Shown piece after piece: positions 33,840 to 42,377 of a stretch of 64,000 nucleotides of DNA. Below the pieces are notes generated by a model, which was not told the DNA's origin, made no database searches, and saw nothing but the letters and a program-made list of their open reading frames with translations. Position 1 is the stretch's first letter; the number at the start of each line of letters is the position of its first letter. The position numbers were made by a program, and so were the translations under genes. The stretch is from Clostridium_AD sp036569345 (lineage in GTDB: Bacteria; Bacillota; Clostridia; Clostridiales; Clostridiaceae), in the NCBI RefSeq assembly GCF_036569345.1, contig NZ_DATCQT010000150.1, positions 24,921 through 88,920 of the forward strand, given 5' to 3'.

Positions 33840-34769
33840 CTACTCGCCACCTTTACTTGATATTTTAAGTCTTGGATCAATTAAGCCATATGCTATATCA
33901 ACCACGAGAAGAGACACTATTATTAGTACTGCATAGAAAAGTGTTATACCCATAGTCATAGAATAATCTTGATTTGTAATGGTGGTTACAAAATATCCCC
34001 CAAGTCCTGCAACTGCAAAAACATTTTCTATAACAATAGATCCTGTTATAATGCCTGCAAACGCTGGTCCAAGTACTGAAACAACTGGCATTATAGCATT
34101 ACGAATTACATGGCTCCATACTATTTTAGAAGTTGAGAGTCCTTTAGATTTTGCAGTCTGAATATAGTCTTGACCAAGTACCTCAAGTGTAGTTGAGCGC
34201 ATTAATCTAGCTACAAAAGCCAGAGTACCAAGTCCTAAAGTAAAGGATGGTAAAATCATAGAAAGTTGACTATCAGTTACGGTAACAGGAAGCCAACCTA
34301 AGGTGACGCCAAAATAGTAGGCCAGTAGCGGTCCCATTACAATGCTGGGAACAGATACACCTACAATAGAAATGAAAATTATAATATAATCTGGCGCCTT
34401 CTGATGTTTTAAAGCTGCTATTACGCCAAAGAGTATTCCAAAGAAAGCTGAGTAGGTCATAGCTCTCCAACCCAGAGCAAAAGATTTAGGAAAACTCTCT
34501 TTTATTACCTGAGATACTGGACGGTTAACATATTTATAAGAAAGTCCAAGATCTCCATGAGCTAAGTTGCTCATATATTTAATATATTGTTGAGAAATAG
34601 GTAAATCTAATCCATATTTTTGTAATAAAGCTTGTCTTAATTCTGGCTTCAATTTTGGATTATGAAAAGGATCTCCTGGTAATGCTTTCATTAATGCAAA
34701 GGTTATAGTTGCAATGCATATTATTGTAATTATTGCAAAAGCTGTTCTTTTTAAAATAAATTTAACCAT
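33840..34769 (-). CDS. oppB: Oligopeptide ABC transporter permease OppB
   Basis: 309 residues with six membrane helices and the DppB/OppB pattern: N-terminal FALMKALPGDPF, loop GLDLPISQQYIKYM, EAA motif DYIQTAKSKGLSTSKIVWSHVIRNA. It forms the pore with OppC. The start is ATG at 34769 with GGAGGT upstream, 109 bases after oppA; a hairpin lies in that gap. Confidence 0.94.
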   Translation of the reverse strand: MVKFILKRTAFAIITIICIATITFALMKALPGDPFHNPKLKPELRQALLQKYGLDLPISQQYIKYMSNLAHGDLGLSYKYVNRPVSQVIKESFPKSFALGWRAMTYSAFFGILFGVIAALKHQKAPDYIIIFISIVGVSVPSIVMGPLLAYYFGVTLGWLPVTVTDSQLSMILPSFTLGLGTLAFVARLMRSTTLEVLGQDYIQTAKSKGLSTSKIVWSHVIRNAIMPVVSVLGPAFAGIITGSIVIENVFAVAGLGGYFVTTITNQDYSMTMGITLFYAVLIIVSLLVVDIAYGLIDPRLKISSKGGE

Positions 34770-34822
34770 TCTTTACCTCCAATGTATAATAATACTTCAA
34801 ACTATGAATTAATAGAAGAAAA

Positions 34823-34847
34823 GGTATACGTTAAAATAACATATACC
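34823..34847 (-). promoter_or_regulatory. Intercistronic hairpin between oppA and oppB
   Basis: GGTATACGTTA (34823-34833) and TAACATATACC (34837-34847) pair with one mismatch. On the minus strand it is followed by a short T-rich run. It may act as a partial terminator that favours oppA over the permease genes, as at 21047-21088. Confidence 0.6.
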
Positions 34848-34878
34848 CTACCTTATTTATTAATAATTTAAATTAAAT

Positions 34879-36711
34879 TTATTTTGTTGTCTCAGCATTT
34901 TTAGCTGCCATATCTACACTAGTCCAATAGAAATCTGTAGCTGGGCCTGCGCCTCTATTAACAACTCCTGTTACATAAGTTTTATATGTCATATGAGCAA
35001 TTCTGAAATATCTTGGTGCAATAACAGAATCAGACATTAATAATTTTTCAGCTTTATATAAATAACCCATTCTTACTGTTTTGTCTGCTTCTTTTTTAGC
35101 ATCTTGGATTAATTTATCATATACTGGATTATTATATCTACCATAGTTATTTCCATTTGTTGATTCAAATAAATCTAAGTAAGTCATTGGGTCAACATAA
35201 TCTGGTCCCCAACCACTAGCACAAATACCAAAATCTCCACTTTTAAGTCTTGTTAATTTATCGCCCCATGCAACTGGTATAAGATTAATATCAATTCCAA
35301 TAGCTTTTAAATCTGATTGCATTTTTTCGCCTTGTTTCTTACCAACATCTCCTTCATCAAATAAAACATCTTGAGCTGGTAATTTAGCGAGACCTAATTC
35401 TTTAAGTCCAAGTGCTAAAGCTTCTTTAGCTTTTGCTGGTTGATTATCTTCTATTAAAGCCGCACCATTCTCCTCACGGAAAGTCTTGGTAAGGCCTGGG
35501 AAGTTATCTGGAATTAATGAAAGTGCAGCGATATCTCCTTGTGTAACACTTTCAACTAGTCCCTTACGATCAATAGCGAGTGATATAGCTTTTCTTATAT
35601 TCTTATTAGATGTTATTTTATTGTTAAATTGATTAAACTCAAGATAAAATACTGTATAGTCAGGCATATCAACTAAATCTTGAAGTTTATATTGATCAAG
35701 CACTGCTTTATCTTGAAATGTCTTGATATCATTAGCTTGGATTTTAGAACCGTCTAAAGCACCTGTCTTTAAAAGGTTTGTTCTTGTAGCAATATCAGTA
35801 ACAACTTTTAAATTTATTGTATCAAGTTTTATATTAGCTTTGTTCCAGTAGTTAGCATTTTTTTGTAATGTAAAACTATCATTATGTTTCCATGCTGTAA
35901 CTTTCCATGGACCATTACTGTTTAAGCCTACAGCTTCAAGAGAGTAATCCTTTGGATGAGCATTATAAAAAGCTTCACTTACAGGGAAATAAACAGAATT
36001 AGCAGTTAGCCCTATAAAATATGGGCATACTTTTGAAAGTTTAACTTCAAGATTCCCGTTTACATCTTTGATTCCAACTTTTGACCATAAATCTTTTTTC
36101 TGTGCATCATAATCTGTTTTCATAGCTGCAGGCATTAGCTTTAATGAAGCAGCAACCTTTGCAGCCAAAGCAGCTTTCTTAGTTTTGTCTGATTCAGCCT
36201 CACGACTAGCAACTAAAGCTTTAAATGTAGCATTTTTTTCAGAATAAAAACTTTCACTAGTAAGGTTTGCATAATCTGCAGCGCCTGCAACGTAATCTGT
36301 GATCATAAATGCATATGGACTGTTACCATCAAGTGCTAGTTTCCAACCAAAGAAGAAATCTTTAGCAGTAGTAACTGTGCCATCAGCCCATTTTGCATTT
36401 TTGTTTAATTCAAAAGTATAAGTATTGGTTTTTGCATCTAAAGTCCATTTTGTAGCAACTCCTGGATCATATTTACCTTCTTCTTTACTATAACGAACTA
36501 AACCTTCAGCAAACATATTTGAAATCTGGAAATCTGGTGCTCCACTTATCTGTTGTGGGTCCAATGTTTCTGGTTCTGCAGTAGTATAATAATTTAATAC
36601 TTGTGGCACCGCAACCTTTGCCACCTCAGCTTTTTTTGCGCATCCAGCAAGTACTCCTGTGGATACAAACATAGCTACTACTAATGAAGCAACTAATCTT
36701 TTCTTTTTCAT
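34879..36711 (-). CDS. oppA: Oligopeptide-binding lipoprotein OppA
   Basis: A 610-residue surface lipoprotein that captures peptides. The signal peptide has the lipobox LAGC (Cys24). The mature part is SBP_bac_5: NYYTTAEPETLDPQQISG, FSVS-like TWTLDAKTNTYTF and the conserved KNANYWNKANIKLD. The length exceeds E. coli OppA by some 60 residues because of an Ala/Lys-rich insert near 170-215. The start is ATG at 36711 after GGGGGGG. It is the first gene of the operon, behind a consensus-like promoter. Confidence 0.95.
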   Translation of the reverse strand: MKKKRLVASLVVAMFVSTGVLAGCAKKAEVAKVAVPQVLNYYTTAEPETLDPQQISGAPDFQISNMFAEGLVRYSKEEGKYDPGVATKWTLDAKTNTYTFELNKNAKWADGTVTTAKDFFFGWKLALDGNSPYAFMITDYVAGAADYANLTSESFYSEKNATFKALVASREAESDKTKKAALAAKVAASLKLMPAAMKTDYDAQKKDLWSKVGIKDVNGNLEVKLSKVCPYFIGLTANSVYFPVSEAFYNAHPKDYSLEAVGLNSNGPWKVTAWKHNDSFTLQKNANYWNKANIKLDTINLKVVTDIATRTNLLKTGALDGSKIQANDIKTFQDKAVLDQYKLQDLVDMPDYTVFYLEFNQFNNKITSNKNIRKAISLAIDRKGLVESVTQGDIAALSLIPDNFPGLTKTFREENGAALIEDNQPAKAKEALALGLKELGLAKLPAQDVLFDEGDVGKKQGEKMQSDLKAIGIDINLIPVAWGDKLTRLKSGDFGICASGWGPDYVDPMTYLDLFESTNGNNYGRYNNPVYDKLIQDAKKEADKTVRMGYLYKAEKLLMSDSVIAPRYFRIAHMTYKTYVTGVVNRGAGPATDFYWTSVDMAAKNAETTK

Positions 36712-36927
36712 TATATAACCCCCCCTATTTTAAAAATGGAAAACTTTGTTTCCCTTTAATGTATATAAATTTCAGACAGCAGTTTTTGAGTTGCCTCCTG
36801 AAAATTTATTATGATATTAGAAAATATGTAACATAAGGTTGATATTTAGATTTAATAATTAGTATATTAATTGATAACGCTTATTTACAATTAATATATA
36901 TTAAAAAAATCCAAATTCTTTTTTTTA

Positions 36928-36956
36928 ATGCTACCATTAAAACCGTTAAGTGTCAA
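36928..36956 (-). promoter_or_regulatory. Promoter of the opp operon
   Basis: On the minus strand, TTGACA (36956 to 36951), a 17-base spacer and TAGCAT (36933 to 36928). This gives a leader of about 210 bases that holds a small TTTCAG/CTGAAA hairpin (36770-36803). No known riboswitch is recognised. Confidence 0.7.
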
Positions 36957-37236
36957 TCGTTAGAGCAAGTTTTATTAAAAAAAATATTTATAAGAATATA
37001 CTGTTATTTGACGTCTATGTGATAAAAAGTATTATTTTGATTCATTTTAATTTTTATATTTTCAAAATTATTGTTTAAAAGTACTTAATTAACCCTTAAT
37101 ATTAAAGAAAATTTATAATAACCTGTAAATTTTATCTATTTATGCAATAAAGATTTCATAATGAAAATATATTGTATTATTATCAGTTATTTTCTTAATA
37201 TTCTCATAATTTACAATAATACAATACTACATTTTT

Positions 37237-37275
37237 TAGTACATTATATTAGTATATTATATTAGTACATTAAAA
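37237..37275 (+). repeat. Three 13-bp tandem repeats upstream of the 68-residue gene
   Basis: TAGTACATTATAT, TAGTATATTATAT and TAGTACATTAAAA in a row, about 90 bases before the gene at 37368. They may be operator copies or simple AT-rich drift. The rest of the gap 36712-37367 is extremely AT-rich and shows only the opp promoter. Confidence 0.7.
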
Positions 37276-37367
37276 ATTATAAAATGGGAAGTCTATAAGT
37301 ATAATAGTGTGATACTGTGATATTAATAAATATTCAGTATCCATAAGATGTATAGGGAGGAATATTC

Positions 37368-37574
37368 ATGGATTATTCAAAAATAAGAGAAGTCAATGGA
37401 ATAGAACACGTTGGAGATGTACCAAGTGCAAAGAAAGGCATTGTAGATTTTCTATCTGGTGAGGATAGATATAAAGACTCAGTGCCACAAGATAGACTTA
37501 ATTCCTACAAAAAAGGCCGTGAAATAGCAGTAGAAATTGAGAATATTTTAAATGGAGATCAAAGGGCATATTAG
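37368..37574 (+). CDS. Small hypothetical protein (68 aa)
   Basis: ATG at 37368 follows GGGAGGAATATTC. The product is soluble and charged (MDYSKIREVNGIEHVGDVPS...), with no Cys and no membrane helix. A hairpin terminator follows, so it is a single-gene unit. No family is recognised. The binding site, normal codon use and terminator make it a credible gene. Confidence 0.75.
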   Translation: MDYSKIREVNGIEHVGDVPSAKKGIVDFLSGEDRYKDSVPQDRLNSYKKGREIAVEIENILNGDQRAY

Positions 37575-37605
37575 AATTATATATATTTGTAATTATTTGA
37601 AAGTG

Positions 37606-37634
37606 GGTACAGAATTTTATTCTGTACCTTTATT
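37606..37634 (+). terminator. Terminator after the 68-residue gene
   Basis: GGTACAGAAT (37606-37615) and ATTCTGTACC (37619-37628), then TTTATTATTT. Confidence 0.85.
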
Positions 37635-37872
37635 ATTTACATACAATGTAAATAAAGTTATAAAAGTATTTGTAAGTTAAATTTATTTTGAGCAAGTGGA
37701 AAAATATGATGAATAACATCTAACTTTGCTTGCGATTTTATGAAAAATTTGATAAAATATAAATAATTGTAAATAATTATTTATATTTTAAATTTATATG
37801 TTTTATGAAGTTATTTCAATTATACGTGTAGTATAATGTATTTGAAAATAATATAGAGGTGGGGGAGGGAAC

Positions 37873-38274
37873 ATGAAAAATTTACACATGAAAAAGGGAG
37901 ATAAGATAGTTGGAATAATACTTTTAATTATTGTTATAATATCCCTAAGTGCAACATCAATATACAAAACCGCCATTAAAGGAACGGGAAATATTGCAGT
38001 TATTAAACAAGATGGAAAGGTGCTTAAGACTATTGATTTAAATAAGGCTGTAAAACCACAAGAGTTTACAATAAAATCTGGTAATGGTGATTATAATACC
38101 ATATTGGTTAAAGATAAGACTATTAAGATTATAGATGCTAATTGTTTACATAAAGAGTGTGTTAAAAGTGGAGATATTTCACAACCGGGGCAGATGATTG
38201 TATGTTTACCCTTCAAACTTATAATTACTATTGAGGGACAAGCAAGTAGCGGAATTGATAGTACTTCATTTTAA
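37873..38274 (+). CDS. NusG domain II-containing membrane-anchored protein
   Basis: 133 residues: one N-terminal membrane helix (about 11-28) followed by an extracytoplasmic NusG-II-like domain with NCLHKECVKSGDISQPGQMIVCLPFKL (key part CLHKECV and IVCLP). The start is ATG at 37873 behind GGGGGAGGG. It is followed 24 bases later by a Gx transporter gene. This pair is frequently found in clostridia next to Rnf or ApbE flavin-transfer genes, and the rnf operon indeed lies 1.2 kb away on the other strand. The molecular role is not established. Confidence 0.82.
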   Translation: MKNLHMKKGDKIVGIILLIIVIISLSATSIYKTAIKGTGNIAVIKQDGKVLKTIDLNKAVKPQEFTIKSGNGDYNTILVKDKTIKIIDANCLHKECVKSGDISQPGQMIVCLPFKLIITIEGQASSGIDSTSF

Positions 38275-38298
38275 AATTTAAAAGATGTAGGTGAAAAT

Positions 38299-38802
38299 AT
38301 GGGAAAGACTAAAAAGTTGATTTTACTTAGTATGTTAGTTGCAATGGCTTTAGTTATCTATTTAATCGAGGCTCAGATTCCAGTGTTATTTCCAGGAATA
38401 AAGTTAGGACTTGCTAATTCTATATCATTAGTGGCTTTAATTTTATTCGGGTGGAAGGAAGCATTTTTGATAATGTTTTTAAGAACCATATTGGGTTCTA
38501 TGTTTGGAGGAAGTATGTCAGCTTTTATGTTTAGCATTGCAGGTGGAGTGCTAAGTAATTTAGTAATGATGTTACTTTACAAGTATTTTAAAAATGTATT
38601 AAGTATCGCTACAATTAGCGTTTGTGGATCTGTGTTCCATAATGTAGGTCAATTACTTGTAGCTGCCTTCATAATTAATGATTTAAGAATATATGTTTAT
38701 TTACCAGTATTGCTAATCTCGGCTATTGTTACAGGGTATTTTATTGGTATTTTGGCTAGCGTATTAAAAAATAGACTAGAGAAGATAATGACGCGGATAT
38801 AA
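38299..38802 (+). CDS. Gx transporter family membrane protein
   Basis: A 167-residue protein with five to six membrane helices and the family feature LFPGIKLGLANSISLVALILFG. It is often annotated as heptaprenyl diphosphate synthase component I, but the sequence looks like an ECF-type substrate-binding membrane protein. The start is ATG at 38299 with GTAGGTG upstream. It is probably co-transcribed with the NusG-II gene. Copy C of the large hairpin repeat starts five bases after its stop. Confidence 0.82.
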   Translation: MGKTKKLILLSMLVAMALVIYLIEAQIPVLFPGIKLGLANSISLVALILFGWKEAFLIMFLRTILGSMFGGSMSAFMFSIAGGVLSNLVMMLLYKYFKNVLSIATISVCGSVFHNVGQLLVAAFIINDLRIYVYLPVLLISAIVTGYFIGILASVLKNRLEKIMTRI

Positions 38803-38806
38803 AATA

Positions 38807-39026
38807 TCCAGAGTGCCTTGCAATAAGAGCTAGGGACTGGAAATTTCATTAAGAAATTCTAATCTTTTGCGAATATAAAATTCTCTAACGCTTACACTCG
38901 CCGTCCTGGCTCGGGTTCGCTAGCCTGCCGTCCTGGCAGGCTTACGAGAATTTTATAGTCGCAAAAGAAGAATTACTAAATTAAATTTCAATAGTCCTTT
39001 TGCTTCTTATTGCAAGTCACTTTGGA
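38807..39026. repeat. Large hairpin repeat element, copy C
   Basis: 220 bp. The outer arms 38807-38830 and 39002-39026 pair with few mismatches (TTGCAATAAGA and its complement are exact). The inner arms 38864-38885 and 38946-38967 also pair. The middle has CACTCGCCGTCCTGGCTCGG and a CCTGCC/GGCAGG hairpin. It shares most blocks with copy A (for example TCGGGTTCGCTAGC and TAAATTAAATTTCAATAGT). As with copy A, it begins within ten bases of a gene's stop codon. No gene lies in 38803-39180. Confidence 0.9.
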
Positions 39027-39130
39027 AAAATTTATATTCTAGTGTTATGCGGTGAAGAGGTAGAAAAGCAAGGAAAAGGAAAAAAAAGAATTACTAAATT
39101 AGATTTCCTAATATTAGTTTCAGGATATAA

Positions 39131-39175
39131 AAGATGAGCAGAAGGGTTAGCGTGACCTTCTGCTCATCTTTTATT
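39131..39175. terminator. Bidirectional terminator
   Basis: Perfect 15-bp arms AAGATGAGCAGAAGG (39131-39145) and CCTTCTGCTCATCTT (39156-39170), then TTATTATT. It separates the Gx transporter unit from the leftward small membrane gene and can serve both. Confidence 0.9.
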
Positions 39176-39180
39176 ATTAG

Positions 39181-39378
39181 TTAATCATCTTTTTTCAAAA
39201 ATCCCAGGATTGTATATATAAGTCCGACTATAATGAAGAACATAAACAAAAGATATGTAACTGAGTGTTTATATCCACCTGCGGTATTTAAGGTGATTTC
39301 CAAATTACCTATTGCCACGCCTAATGCACCACTAATTAAGAAGCCAGTTCCAGCAATTATTTCTTTTAGTCCTTTCAT
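39181..39378 (-). CDS. Small membrane protein (65 aa), hypothetical
   Basis: 65 residues with two predicted membrane helices (about 8-26 and 39-58) and a KKDD end. I chose ATG at 39378 because GGAGGTTTACT precedes it; an in-frame upstream start has no site. It is flanked by terminators at 39131 and 39432, so it is a stand-alone gene just downstream of the rnf operon. No family is recognised. Confidence 0.7.
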   Translation of the reverse strand: MKGLKEIIAGTGFLISGALGVAIGNLEITLNTAGGYKHSVTYLLFMFFIIVGLIYTILGFLKKDD

Positions 39379-39431
39379 AGTAAACCTCCTATTATTTAAG
39401 ATCAAATACAAAGTTAACAGAGCTACAAATA

Positions 39432-39475
39432 AAAGATACCGTATTAATTATAATTTTAATTAGTACGGTATCTTT
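39432..39475. terminator. Terminator of the rnf operon
   Basis: Arms 39432-39450 and 39457-39475 are complementary over 19 bases with one mismatch. T-rich flanks exist on both strands. Confidence 0.88.
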
Positions 39476-39518
39476 ATGTTATTTCATCAAAAATATTTCA
39501 AAAACAAACGGATTGATT

Positions 39519-40364
39519 TTAAATCTTAGTCTCAACAGGAGTTTTACTATCTTCTTCATGAGCTTTTAAGGGCTTAGAAATAGCTTTTGTGGGACACTTT
39601 GTAGCACATAGTCCACATTGTATACATTTATCAAAGTCTATTGTAGCTAAGTTATTAACCATTGTAATCGCTTGGGTTGGACAAACTTTTACGCACATCT
39701 GGCAAGCAATACATCCAACTTGACAGTTGTCTTTTACAGCTTTTCCTTTTGATTTTGAGTTACATTCAATAAGTACTTCTTGATCTGCTGGAACGAACTC
39801 TATTAAATCCTTAGGGCATACTTCAATACATGCACCGCAAGCAACACAATTATCTTTGTATACTACAGCTACACCATCGATGATGTGAAGGGCATTGAAC
39901 TCGCAGGCTCTTACACAACTTGCAAAACCTAAACAACCATCAGAGCAAGCTTTAGGACCACCTCCAGGAGCAATAACTGCTTGGCGGCAATCTCTAATTC
40001 CGTCATATTCATATTTTTCTTTAGCAACGTTACAAGTCCCTTTACATTTTACAAAGGCCACTTTAGGACTTTCAATTTCAACGGATACGCCCATTATTTC
40101 TCCGATTTTTTCAGCAACAGGACCTCCACCAACTGAGCATAAATTTAGTGGTGTACCGCCCTCAACTACTGCTGCTGCATAAGCATCACAACCAGCATAT
40201 CCACATGCACCGCAATTTGCGCTTGGTAATGCTTCTCTAACTAGTGGTACTTTAGGGTCAACTGGTACATGAAATTTTTTGTTAGCATAACCAAGTACCA
40301 CTCCAAATACAAGTCCCATACCACCAATGCTTAATACTGGGTATATTAAATTATTTATATCCAC
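39519..40364 (-). CDS. rnfB: Rnf complex subunit B (iron-sulfur protein)
   Basis: 281 residues: an N-terminal membrane anchor (about 5-25), an Fe-S domain with SANCGACGYAGCDAYA and further Cys at CKGTC and DCR, then three ferredoxin-like motifs CVACGACIEVCP, CIACQMCVKVCP and CIQCGLCATKCP. It is the likely electron entry point from ferredoxin. It directly abuts rnfA (stop of rnfA at 40365). It is the last gene of rnfC-D-G-E-A-B. Confidence 0.95.
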   Translation of the reverse strand: MDINNLIYPVLSIGGMGLVFGVVLGYANKKFHVPVDPKVPLVREALPSANCGACGYAGCDAYAAAVVEGGTPLNLCSVGGGPVAEKIGEIMGVSVEIESPKVAFVKCKGTCNVAKEKYEYDGIRDCRQAVIAPGGGPKACSDGCLGFASCVRACEFNALHIIDGVAVVYKDNCVACGACIEVCPKDLIEFVPADQEVLIECNSKSKGKAVKDNCQVGCIACQMCVKVCPTQAITMVNNLATIDFDKCIQCGLCATKCPTKAISKPLKAHEEDSKTPVETKI

Positions 40365-40958
40365 TTAAATACCCCCTAATTTTAAACCGCTAAAACCTAA
40401 AAATGCGATAGCCATGAGACCTGCAGTAACTAATGAAATAGGTAAACCTCTAAAGCATAAAGGCATATTATCACTCTCTTCCATTCTTTCTCTTAGACCT
40501 GCTAGTAGTACAATTGCAAGCATGTATCCAAGAGCAGCTCCAAGGGCATTAACCATGGATTCTATTAAGTTATATTTTTCACCTATATTTATAACTGCCA
40601 TACCAAGAAGCGCACAGTTAGTTGTTATTAAGGGAAGATATATTCCAAGTGCTTTATAGAGACTTGGTTGAGTTTTTTTAATTACCATTTCAACAAATTG
40701 AACTAGTGCAGCAATAACTAAAACGAATGCTAGAGTTGATAAATATGTTATGTGCAGAGGGACTAAAATCCAGTTGAATACTCCATAACACATAAATGAA
40801 GATATAAACATAACAAATACTACCGCTAGTCCCATACCTTTTGCAGTTTCAGTTTTTTTAGAAACTCCAAGAAAAGAACATATTCCAAGGAATTTAACTA
40901 ATAAAAAGTTATTTATTAAAAATGCACTTATAAATATTGAAAAAAGTTTCATTTCCAT
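40365..40958 (-). CDS. rnfA: Rnf complex subunit A
   Basis: 197 residues, six membrane helices. It is homologous to NqrE and RnfE, with inverted topology, and carries the paired CxLG-type motif (ICSFLGVSKKTETAKGMG and TTNCALLGMAV), whose cysteines bind a membrane-embedded Fe-S centre in Nqr/Rnf structures. The start is ATG at 40958 with AGGTGG upstream. A 160-base gap with structured DNA separates it from rnfE. Confidence 0.95.
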   Translation of the reverse strand: MEMKLFSIFISAFLINNFLLVKFLGICSFLGVSKKTETAKGMGLAVVFVMFISSFMCYGVFNWILVPLHITYLSTLAFVLVIAALVQFVEMVIKKTQPSLYKALGIYLPLITTNCALLGMAVINIGEKYNLIESMVNALGAALGYMLAIVLLAGLRERMEESDNMPLCFRGLPISLVTAGLMAIAFLGFSGLKLGGI

Positions 40959-40982
40959 CCACCTTTCTTAACAAAGTTAAAT

Positions 40983-41112
40983 CATCACCTTCGGTGATGT
41001 AATATTAACGACTTCAGAAGGAGATTTAGACTACCTACCGAAGGTTTATTTTTACTAGAGTAACTATCCCCCGTTTGTAGAAGCGGTGACTTTCCTCCTG
41101 AAATGTCGTTAA
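40983..41112 (-). repeat. Structured element in the rnfE-rnfA gap
   Basis: CATCACC-TTC-GGTGATG (40983-40999) is a perfect small palindrome. Around it, TTAACGACTTCAGAAGGAG (41005-41023) and the imperfect complement TCCTCCTGAAATGTCGTTAA (41093-41112) enclose about 70 bases, so most of the gap can fold into one hairpin. Inside is ACCTACCGAAGGT (41033-41045), another small inverted repeat. No gene is present. Confidence 0.75.
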
Positions 41113-41118
41113 ATAAAA

Positions 41119-41811
41119 TTATTTTTTGCAACTATGAGCGCAAGACCCACATCCAGAACACTCACCAGTTAATGGATCAATTTCATGAAAATGTGCAATT
41201 TTATTATAAACTTTATTTGTTTTATTTATTGATCTTTGATTTAATAGTGCCATTATAATCCCAAGGGTGATAAATGCTCCAGGTGCTAAAATCATAATTA
41301 TTGCTGGTTCAAAGGAGTTACCAAATAGTTTAAATCCGAATATTGCACCAGCTCCAAGTACTTCTCTTATTGAACCTACAATTACTAATGCTACGGTAAA
41401 ACCAAGTCCCATTCCGATGGCATCATAAACTGAAGGAAGTACTTTGTTTTTTGATGCATAAGCTTCAGCACGTCCAAGAATTACACAGTTTACAACTATA
41501 AGTGGAATGAAAATTCCAAGGGAGTTATAAAGCGAGGGAACAAATCCTTGTAATAAGAACTGTATTAATGTAACGAAAGCAGCTATTATTGTAATATAAG
41601 CTGGTATACGAACTTTATCAGGAATTACTTTTCTTAATGCCGATATAAAAAGATTAGAACCGATAAGCACTGCTGTAGCTGCAAGTCCCATACCTATAGC
41701 ATTGTTTACACTCGTGGTAACAGCAAGGGTTGGGCATGTAGCCAAAACTTGCACGAATAGTGGATTTTCGGTTACTATACCGTTTTTTAATCTTTCAGAA
41801 AATGCGCCCAT
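41119..41811 (-). CDS. rnfE: Rnf complex subunit E with a Cys-rich C-terminal tail
   Basis: 230 residues with six membrane helices (KNGIVTENPLFVQVLATCPTLAVTT start, VNCVILGRAEAYA). The two Cys of the TCP and NCVILG motifs fit the membrane Fe-S site shared with RnfA. After the last helix there is an extra tail ending GECSGCGSCAHSCKK. That is a C-x2-C-x2-C-x3-C pattern as in [4Fe-4S] ferredoxins, but without the following Pro. Its start overlaps the rnfG stop by one base. Confidence 0.94.
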   Translation of the reverse strand: MGAFSERLKNGIVTENPLFVQVLATCPTLAVTTSVNNAIGMGLAATAVLIGSNLFISALRKVIPDKVRIPAYITIIAAFVTLIQFLLQGFVPSLYNSLGIFIPLIVVNCVILGRAEAYASKNKVLPSVYDAIGMGLGFTVALVIVGSIREVLGAGAIFGFKLFGNSFEPAIIMILAPGAFITLGIIMALLNQRSINKTNKVYNKIAHFHEIDPLTGECSGCGSCAHSCKK

Positions 41812-42377
41812 TATTTTTTAGCTCCTTTCAATGAAGAGTTGTAAAAAGCAACAGCATCATTAACACCAAGTGTTACAGCTTTTGATGTTATAGTTGCACC
41901 TGTAATAGCTTGTATTTGATTGTCCTTTGAAGGGATTACTTTTACAACCTCTAATTTTTCTTTTATAGGTTTATTTTTATATTGATCTGAAAATTTAGGT
42001 TGTGGTGCATTAGCACCAAGACCAGGGGTTTCGGTGTGAGATAAAATTTTAATTCCAGTAATTTTTCCTGTAGTTGATATTCCAACCATGATTTCTACTG
42101 GTCCACCGTATCCTTTTGGAGCAACTTTTATAGCATATCCGGTTATGTCAGTACCCTTCATTCCAGAATTAACCTCTGAGACCTTATCATTAATTTTTAT
42201 ATCTGCTTTAATAAACTTATCCGCGAGCGGTAATATTTCTTTCATAGCAGATTGTCTATTTGCTTCAATGGAAGCCGCTATAGGTGCTTTAGTTATTTCG
42301 AAGGCACCACCAAGTAACAATCCTGCAATTCCTGTAATTAAAAGTAAAATCAAACCCAATTTTATATTTTCTTTCAA
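41811..42377 (-). CDS. rnfG: Rnf complex subunit G (covalent flavoprotein)
   Basis: 188 residues: one N-terminal membrane helix, then an extracytoplasmic FMN-binding domain. The flavinylation motif is seen as ITGATITSKAVT, with the acceptor Thr at about 162. FMN attachment needs an ApbE transferase, which is not in this window. SHTETPGLGA is also typical. It abuts rnfD and overlaps rnfE by one base. Confidence 0.95.
   Translation of the reverse strand: MKENIKLGLILLLITGIAGLLLGGAFEITKAPIAASIEANRQSAMKEILPLADKFIKADIKINDKVSEVNSGMKGTDITGYAIKVAPKGYGGPVEIMVGISTTGKITGIKILSHTETPGLGANAPQPKFSDQYKNKPIKEKLEVVKVIPSKDNQIQAITGATITSKAVTLGVNDAVAFYNSSLKGAKK

Noticed and set aside
36712..37367. Riboswitch or T-box in the opp leader
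   Set aside because: No conserved T-box (AGGGTGG) or aptamer motif was found; only a weak hairpin is present.
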